In this document: piece after piece, positions 5,902-9,489 of the stretch
Position numbering within the stretch: the stretch's first letter is position 1
Layout of the letters: each line of letters starts with the position of its first letter
DNA from: Candidatus Fermentibacterota bacterium
GTDB taxonomy: Bacteria > JAFGKV01
Length of the DNA stretch: 9,489 bases
Assembly: GCA_030620115.1 (NCBI GenBank)
Contig: JAUXFG010000152.1
Coordinates: forward strand, 1 to 9,489
Reading direction: 5' to 3'
Notes under the pieces: model-generated
Databases searched by the model: none
Told to the model about the DNA's origin: nothing
What the model saw: the letters and a program-made list of their open reading frames with translations, nothing else
Program-made: the position numbers and the translations under genes

Positions 5902-8900
5902 TCTTCCCCCAAGGCCCGGAAGTAGGCATCGATGAGCTCCTTGTAGAGAGGGGGGTAGCGATCTTCACGGCGTGGAGGCGCAAGTGAACTCGGCTTGGGA
6001 GGAAGATTCTCTTGGACTGGTGTCATGGTAGTCCGCAACGAATGCGGCCCCGACGCAGGCTTTGATCGTCGTCGTCGTGCGAGCCCCTGCCTTCTCAGAG
6101 AGCGCTGTGCATCCAATAGTCGTGAGAGAATCCTCCGCTGCGTATTGACCGCATCCTCTCCCAAGCCCGACCGCTCCAACTGTCCTACCACCTCTTCCAT
6201 CTCCCTGCCGACCTCACCAAGATCGCCCAGCACACCTCCCCCGTCCCGGCCTCCTCTCTCTTCGCTGAATCGAGCGAGCTGATCGTGTATCCACTGCTGT
6301 CGCGCGGCCAATGCCGAGAGCATTTCCTGCGAAAGCTGCCCTGCTTGGGGAAGGAGGGAGCTGCAACTGTTGTTCAGCTGACCCTGCTGCTGGGAAAGAC
6401 CAAATAGCTGCTCCATGCTGTTGCCACCGGCACACGAAGAAGAGCTCTGCTCCATCTGCTGCCGCAGAGAGGCCAACATCGCGGAAACCGTGTTGAGGCT
6501 CGAGAGCGCCCGCCGCTGTCTCGAGGACATTGCCTTCTCGCCCATATCGGCAACAGCTTGGTCTACCTGGTTTTGGGCGGACGCCATGATGCTGAGCAGA
6601 TCACCTGATCCCATTCCTGTACCCTGCGCAAAGACCTCCTCCACCTGTTCGCGCACCTCACGGAGTGCATCTGCGATACCCACTTGTCTGGCACGCTGCG
6701 CCGCATCCGAGGCCTTGGATCCAAAGAGCTCCTCTTGCTCAAAGGAAAGCTCAGACACAACCTCCTCCGCGGCGGACAACGCTTCCGCGATCCGGCGGCT
6801 CTCGCCTCCCTGCATGCACATTTCCATGGCCTGCAGGTCTGCTGAAAGCTGCTGGAGCCCTGACAGCGCCTTGTCCTGGTGTGGGCGCGCCTCAGCCACG
6901 TCTCCCTCTTGGAGATCAGTGGCAGCCTGCTCCAGGGCTTCCTGGGCCGCCGATTCGCGCGCGCGGTCAAGGGCGGCAGCCATACTATCCGACAGCGCCG
7001 CGGAATGCTGCTCCAGTTCACTGGTCATCTCTTCCATCCCTTGTTCGAGGGAAAGAAGATCCTCTGCCATCTGTTGTTCTTTCTTCCCTGCCTCCTGCGG
7101 GGACCGATCCAGGTATTCCTCGTCCTCCATCAATGTCTCCTGGTCGGCGGCCAGCCGTTCCGCTTCACGCGCCAGGTGAGAAAGCCGTTGCGCCATCTGT
7201 AGTCGTTCCAGGAGCTCCACCGCCCTGTCGAGGCTCTTCAAGATATCCTCTTGGTGGCTGGATAGGCGGTTGAGCGCTCGTTCGATATCCTTCTGGTCAA
7301 CCTTGTCCAGCGCCTCCTGGAGCTCTTCGAGAGATCGTTTCAGCTCGGGGATATCCAGATCATGGAGAAGCTCGTGGACCCGTGAAACCTTCTCGAGCAG
7401 TTCCGCGGGAAACAGTTCTTCTTCTTCGGTTCTCCGTTGAAGCTCGGCCAATTCTTGGGCGAGCTCACCCAGCTTCGCGCCAAGTTCCTCCTGCTTGTCG
7501 GCCAGCTCGCGAAGGTTCTGCCTCGCTGCCCAATCCGCGGCCCCGGAGCCTGCCATTTCCACGGATAGCTCCTTCAGCTCCTCATAGATCTCCTGCGTAT
7601 TCTCCGACACAGCCTGCAGGCTATCGATGATGCCGGATTGATCCTGATCGAGACGCGCCATGATCTCAGAAAGCGTGGGAAACCGCAGCCGGTACCAGTC
7701 GCTGAACGACGTATTGGGACCGGTTACGACATTGTTGTCCGTGACCGCAAACCGATACGCCACCACATCTTCAGGCAACAGATCAAAGGCATCCAACAAC
7801 CACCTCCGTTGCCATGTCCCTTCCTTGCCCAACTGCCCCGAACCCAAAAGAAGCGTATCTTCTCGCCCATGGATGGCATAGCGAATAGACACCGCCGTAA
7901 GGCCATAGTCATCACTCGCCGTGATGCCGAGATCAATCGCCAGATCCCTGCCAAGGTCCACATCTCTTCCGGGCAAGACCTCCTGAATCACCGGGCTGCG
8001 ATCCGGCACAGGGCGGATCTTGATTGGCCCCCACTGTGCTTCCTGTCCCCACCGGTCTCGCGCTTCGAATCGGATCTCTGATGTCCTAAACAGACCGAAT
8101 CGCCACCGCGCGCCCGTATCATCCACCAAGAGGCTCTCGGGAGGATCTCCCACACCTCCTACTGCCATGCATGCCTGCAACGGGTTATTGGTGGCAAGGC
8201 TCAGCACCGCCCTGGTACCCTCCACGGCTCGGATATCCGAAGGAAAACCCGAGAGGCGCAGGCTCTCTTGCCCTGTGTAGGCAGGAAAGTGAAGCTGGAG
8301 GGAAGCATCAACAAGGCGCAGAGACTCGTAGACATGGATACCGAACCATTCGGTGCTGTCGTCTCCGGCGACGGCCATGTAGTTAAAGGGCTCCTTGACG
8401 CGCCCGATGCTATGGGAAAGGAAATCACGGTTCGCTTGGCGCGATAGGGTGTTGAGGGGCAATCGTGTGTCGTAGATGCCTGGGCGCCGCATCACCAGGA
8501 ATGGCTGTGTATTGCCCCGGTTCTCTAGCTCAGCCCGTATCGTCACCGAAGTTGCGTACGCCACGGAGGAATCGCCGGGAGCAATGGTCAGCCACAAGGG
8601 AAGCGGTGGCGGAGGATCGAGCCAGGGAGCACAACGCTGCATCCATGCCAGAGGTTGCCCACCCGAGGCAATTGCCATGAAGAGGGCTGCGCCGAGCCCA
8701 AAAGCCGCGGGCCGCCAAGGAAGGCCTTTCTTCGAGCCCAGAAGACCCGCCGGTTCCACCCCGTCCAAGGCTGCGGCCGTCGCTTCCTCAGCCAGGGCAA
8801 CGAGATCAGTGCTGGTGCCGGGGGGCACGTGTCGCGCAAGATCAACGGCAGTCCTGATCTTTCCAAGAAGACTCTCGTCGATACGCTCCAAAATTGAGGC

Positions 8901-9167
8901 AACCACCGCCGCATCCCTGCGCCCGAGCAAGAAGAAACGATCCTTCCCAGGAAGAAGGAATAGGGCTGCCGGCAGGCCGACGATCATGAGATATCGGCCC
9001 CAAACAGGCAAGAAGAACAGGGACGGGACGCACGAAACAACCGCAGTGAGGAGAAGGAGCCATCCAATCAACTCGATGAACACAGAAATCCGTGCTTTCC
9101 TCATGCGCTGAGCCTCTGCCCTCGCGAGCACCGCCAGCACCCTGGTTCCAGCGGAATCTCCGCGCAC
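5898..9167 (-). CDS. DUF4175-like membrane-anchored Ig/coiled-coil protein
   Basis: From the GTG at 9167 the protein is 1089 aa. Two helices (about 30-53 and 58-73) are followed by a cytosolic-looking stretch and a third helix (154-171), which would place the rest in the periplasm. Next come beta-rich, Ig-like segments: a proline run leading to LWLTIAPGDSSV (191-202), LQLHFPAYTG (290-299) and ITASDDYGL (415-423), all typical of the DUF4175 family (TIGR02302 in alphaproteobacteria). About 499-734 and 800-850 are E/Q/L-rich coiled coil. A Q/N/S-rich stretch follows (900-964), then QRRILSRLLDAQRSLRR (1010-1026), a basic run, and the C-terminal PPLYKELIDAYFRAL. The family is poorly understood; its genes often sit near MoxR/DUF58/VWA-type genes, which would lie outside this window. 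The frame is open to ATG 9275, but those 36 residues read through a dispersed repeat. GTG 9167 has GGGAGGG 6 bases upstream and is the better start. ATG 9104 is a weaker alternative. Confidence 0.8.
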   Translation of the reverse strand: MRGDSAGTRVLAVLARAEAQRMRKARISVFIELIGWLLLLTAVVSCVPSLFFLPVWGRYLMIVGLPAALFLLPGKDRFFLLGRRDAAVVASILERIDESLLGKIRTAVDLARHVPPGTSTDLVALAEEATAAALDGVEPAGLLGSKKGLPWRPAAFGLGAALFMAIASGGQPLAWMQRCAPWLDPPPPLPLWLTIAPGDSSVAYATSVTIRAELENRGNTQPFLVMRRPGIYDTRLPLNTLSRQANRDFLSHSIGRVKEPFNYMAVAGDDSTEWFGIHVYESLRLVDASLQLHFPAYTGQESLRLSGFPSDIRAVEGTRAVLSLATNNPLQACMAVGGVGDPPESLLVDDTGARWRFGLFRTSEIRFEARDRWGQEAQWGPIKIRPVPDRSPVIQEVLPGRDVDLGRDLAIDLGITASDDYGLTAVSIRYAIHGREDTLLLGSGQLGKEGTWQRRWLLDAFDLLPEDVVAYRFAVTDNNVVTGPNTSFSDWYRLRFPTLSEIMARLDQDQSGIIDSLQAVSENTQEIYEELKELSVEMAGSGAADWAARQNLRELADKQEELGAKLGELAQELAELQRRTEEEELFPAELLEKVSRVHELLHDLDIPELKRSLEELQEALDKVDQKDIERALNRLSSHQEDILKSLDRAVELLERLQMAQRLSHLAREAERLAADQETLMEDEEYLDRSPQEAGKKEQQMAEDLLSLEQGMEEMTSELEQHSAALSDSMAAALDRARESAAQEALEQAATDLQEGDVAEARPHQDKALSGLQQLSADLQAMEMCMQGGESRRIAEALSAAEEVVSELSFEQEELFGSKASDAAQRARQVGIADALREVREQVEEVFAQGTGMGSGDLLSIMASAQNQVDQAVADMGEKAMSSRQRRALSSLNTVSAMLASLRQQMEQSSSSCAGGNSMEQLFGLSQQQGQLNNSCSSLLPQAGQLSQEMLSALAARQQWIHDQLARFSEERGGRDGGGVLGDLGEVGREMEEVVGQLERSGLGEDAVNTQRRILSRLLDAQRSLRRQGLARRRRSKPASGPHSLRTTMTPVQENLPPKPSSLAPPRREDRYPPLYKELIDAYFRALGEE

Positions 9168-9173
9168 TGCCAG

Positions 9174-9180
9174 CCCTCCC
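9174..9180 (-). promoter_or_regulatory. Ribosome site that sets the DUF4175-like start
   Basis: On the minus strand GGGAGGG is followed by CTGGCA and then GTG (9165-9167), a 6-base spacing. The upstream ATG at 9275 has no comparable site, and the codons between encode repeat-derived residues (CHSEGAERPKNLGEG). The downstream ATG 9104 is preceded by AGGGCAGAGG at a looser spacing and would remove residues that look like the usual short basic N-terminus before helix 1. Confidence 0.6.
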
Positions 9181-9237
9181 TCGGTCAATTCCTCAATCCC
9201 CAATCCTGCATTTCCGCACTTCCTAACCCCCTCCCCC

Positions 9238-9272
9238 AGATTCTTCGGTCGCTCTGCTCCCTCAGAATGACA
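9238..9272 (-). repeat. TGTCATTCTGAG half-copy of a dispersed repeat
   Basis: On the minus strand this reads TGTCATTCTGAGGGAGCAG and continues GCGACCGAAGAATCT. It aligns over most of its length with the left arm of the 4454-4527 repeat (GTCATTGCGAGGAG...GCGACGAAGCAATCTC), but there is no matching right arm nearby. Such elements are common between genes in environmental bacteria. It lies in the false N-terminal extension of the DUF4175-like gene. Confidence 0.6.
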
Positions 9273-9295
9273 CATGCACTCACGCCCGATTTCCC

Positions 9296-9319
9296 AATTG
9301 TCAATGGCTAATTGTCAAT
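9296..9319. repeat. AATTGTCAAT direct doublet
   Basis: AATTGTCAAT occurs at 9296-9305 and 9310-9319, separated by GGCT, a 14-bp period. On the minus strand each copy contains TTGACA, but no matching -10 lies 16-18 bases further on, so I do not call a promoter. It looks like another low-complexity intergenic repeat. Confidence 0.5.
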
Positions 9320-9330
9320 TCCCCTCTCCT

Positions 9331-9489
9331 CCCTCCGTCAGATTCCAAAACCACAGATTACACAGATTGAGAGAGGAGATTGGGAGATTGATTGCGTGAG
9401 ACTCCCCACCCTCCGTCAGATTCCAGAACCACAGATTACACAGATTGAGAGAGGAGATTGGGAGATTGATTGCGTGAGACTCCCCACCC
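9331..9489. repeat. 78-bp tandem repeat, two copies plus start of a third
   Basis: Unit 1 (9331-9408) and unit 2 (9409-9486) begin CCCTCCGTCAGATTCCA and end GAGACTCCCCA. I find one difference: A in unit 1 versus G in unit 2 within CCA(A/G)AACC. The last three bases of the window (CCC) start a third unit, so the array runs on beyond the edge. Each unit includes CCACAGATTACACAGATT and AGATTGGGAGATTGATT runs. The gap upstream of the DUF4175-like start is over 300 bases and holds only these repeats. No gene or clear promoter is seen there. Confidence 0.85.

Noticed and set aside
6415-7179. 254-codon plus-strand open frame opposite the DUF4175-like gene
   Set aside because: Serine/arginine/cysteine-rich translation typical of the strand opposite a Glu/Gln/Leu-rich coiled coil. 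No ribosome site, and it overlaps a well-supported gene.
7610-7660. EF-hand-like DQDQSGIIDS in the DUF4175-like protein
   Set aside because: The twelfth position lacks the needed acidic residue, and the stretch sits at the start of a coiled coil rather than between a helix pair. Probably chance.
9293-9320. Promoter for the DUF4175-like gene at the paired TTGACA motifs
   Set aside because: No acceptable -10 element lies 16-18 bases downstream of either TTGACA on the minus strand; the motif is better explained as a direct repeat.

Overview
The window looks like chromosomal DNA of an uncultivated, probably Gram-negative bacterium. It has moderately high GC, compact genes with good Shine-Dalgarno sites, and gaps full of short palindromic and dispersed repeats. 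The best taxonomic hint is a very large envelope protein that resembles the DUF4175 family, followed by a secreted TPR-like protein. Such genes are familiar from alphaproteobacteria and from FCB-type or candidate-phylum genomes (Zixibacteria, Latescibacterota, Gemmatimonadota and similar). That placement is inference only.

Layout: 1-211 is a patch of short CGTAGACGG-type repeats and a GTCCCGCG palindrome. 212-982 (+) encodes an unassigned P-loop kinase-like ATPase. 983-1437 is a gap with a chain of hairpins. 1438-2490 (+) encodes a ten-helix membrane protein of the EamA/DMT transporter type. 2491-2774 holds two palindromes, a good sigma-70-like promoter and a structured leader. 2775-3068 (+) is infA (translation initiation factor IF-1) with an unusual N-terminal extension. 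Convergent to it, with only 10 bp between the stop codons, is a HEAT-repeat-like protein gene (3079-4062, -).

4063-4608 is non-coding. It carries a perfect 36-bp palindrome and two tandem copies of a CATTGCGAG-type hairpin repeat. The rest is one minus-strand, translationally coupled pair: a 1089-aa DUF4175-like membrane-anchored Ig/coiled-coil protein (5898-9167), whose last bases (GTGA) also start a 430-aa signal-peptide TPR-like protein (4609-5901). Both products are predicted to reach the periplasm and may work as one envelope complex. Upstream of this pair, 9168-9489 is filled with repeats: a half-copy of the dispersed hairpin family, an AATTGTCAAT doublet, and a near-perfect 78-bp tandem repeat running off the window edge.

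I see no mobile-element genes, CRISPR array, rRNA or tRNA. The points most worth checking are the DUF4175/TPR pair, the extended and leader-controlled infA, and the 36-bp palindrome. None of them proves a new system from sequence alone.
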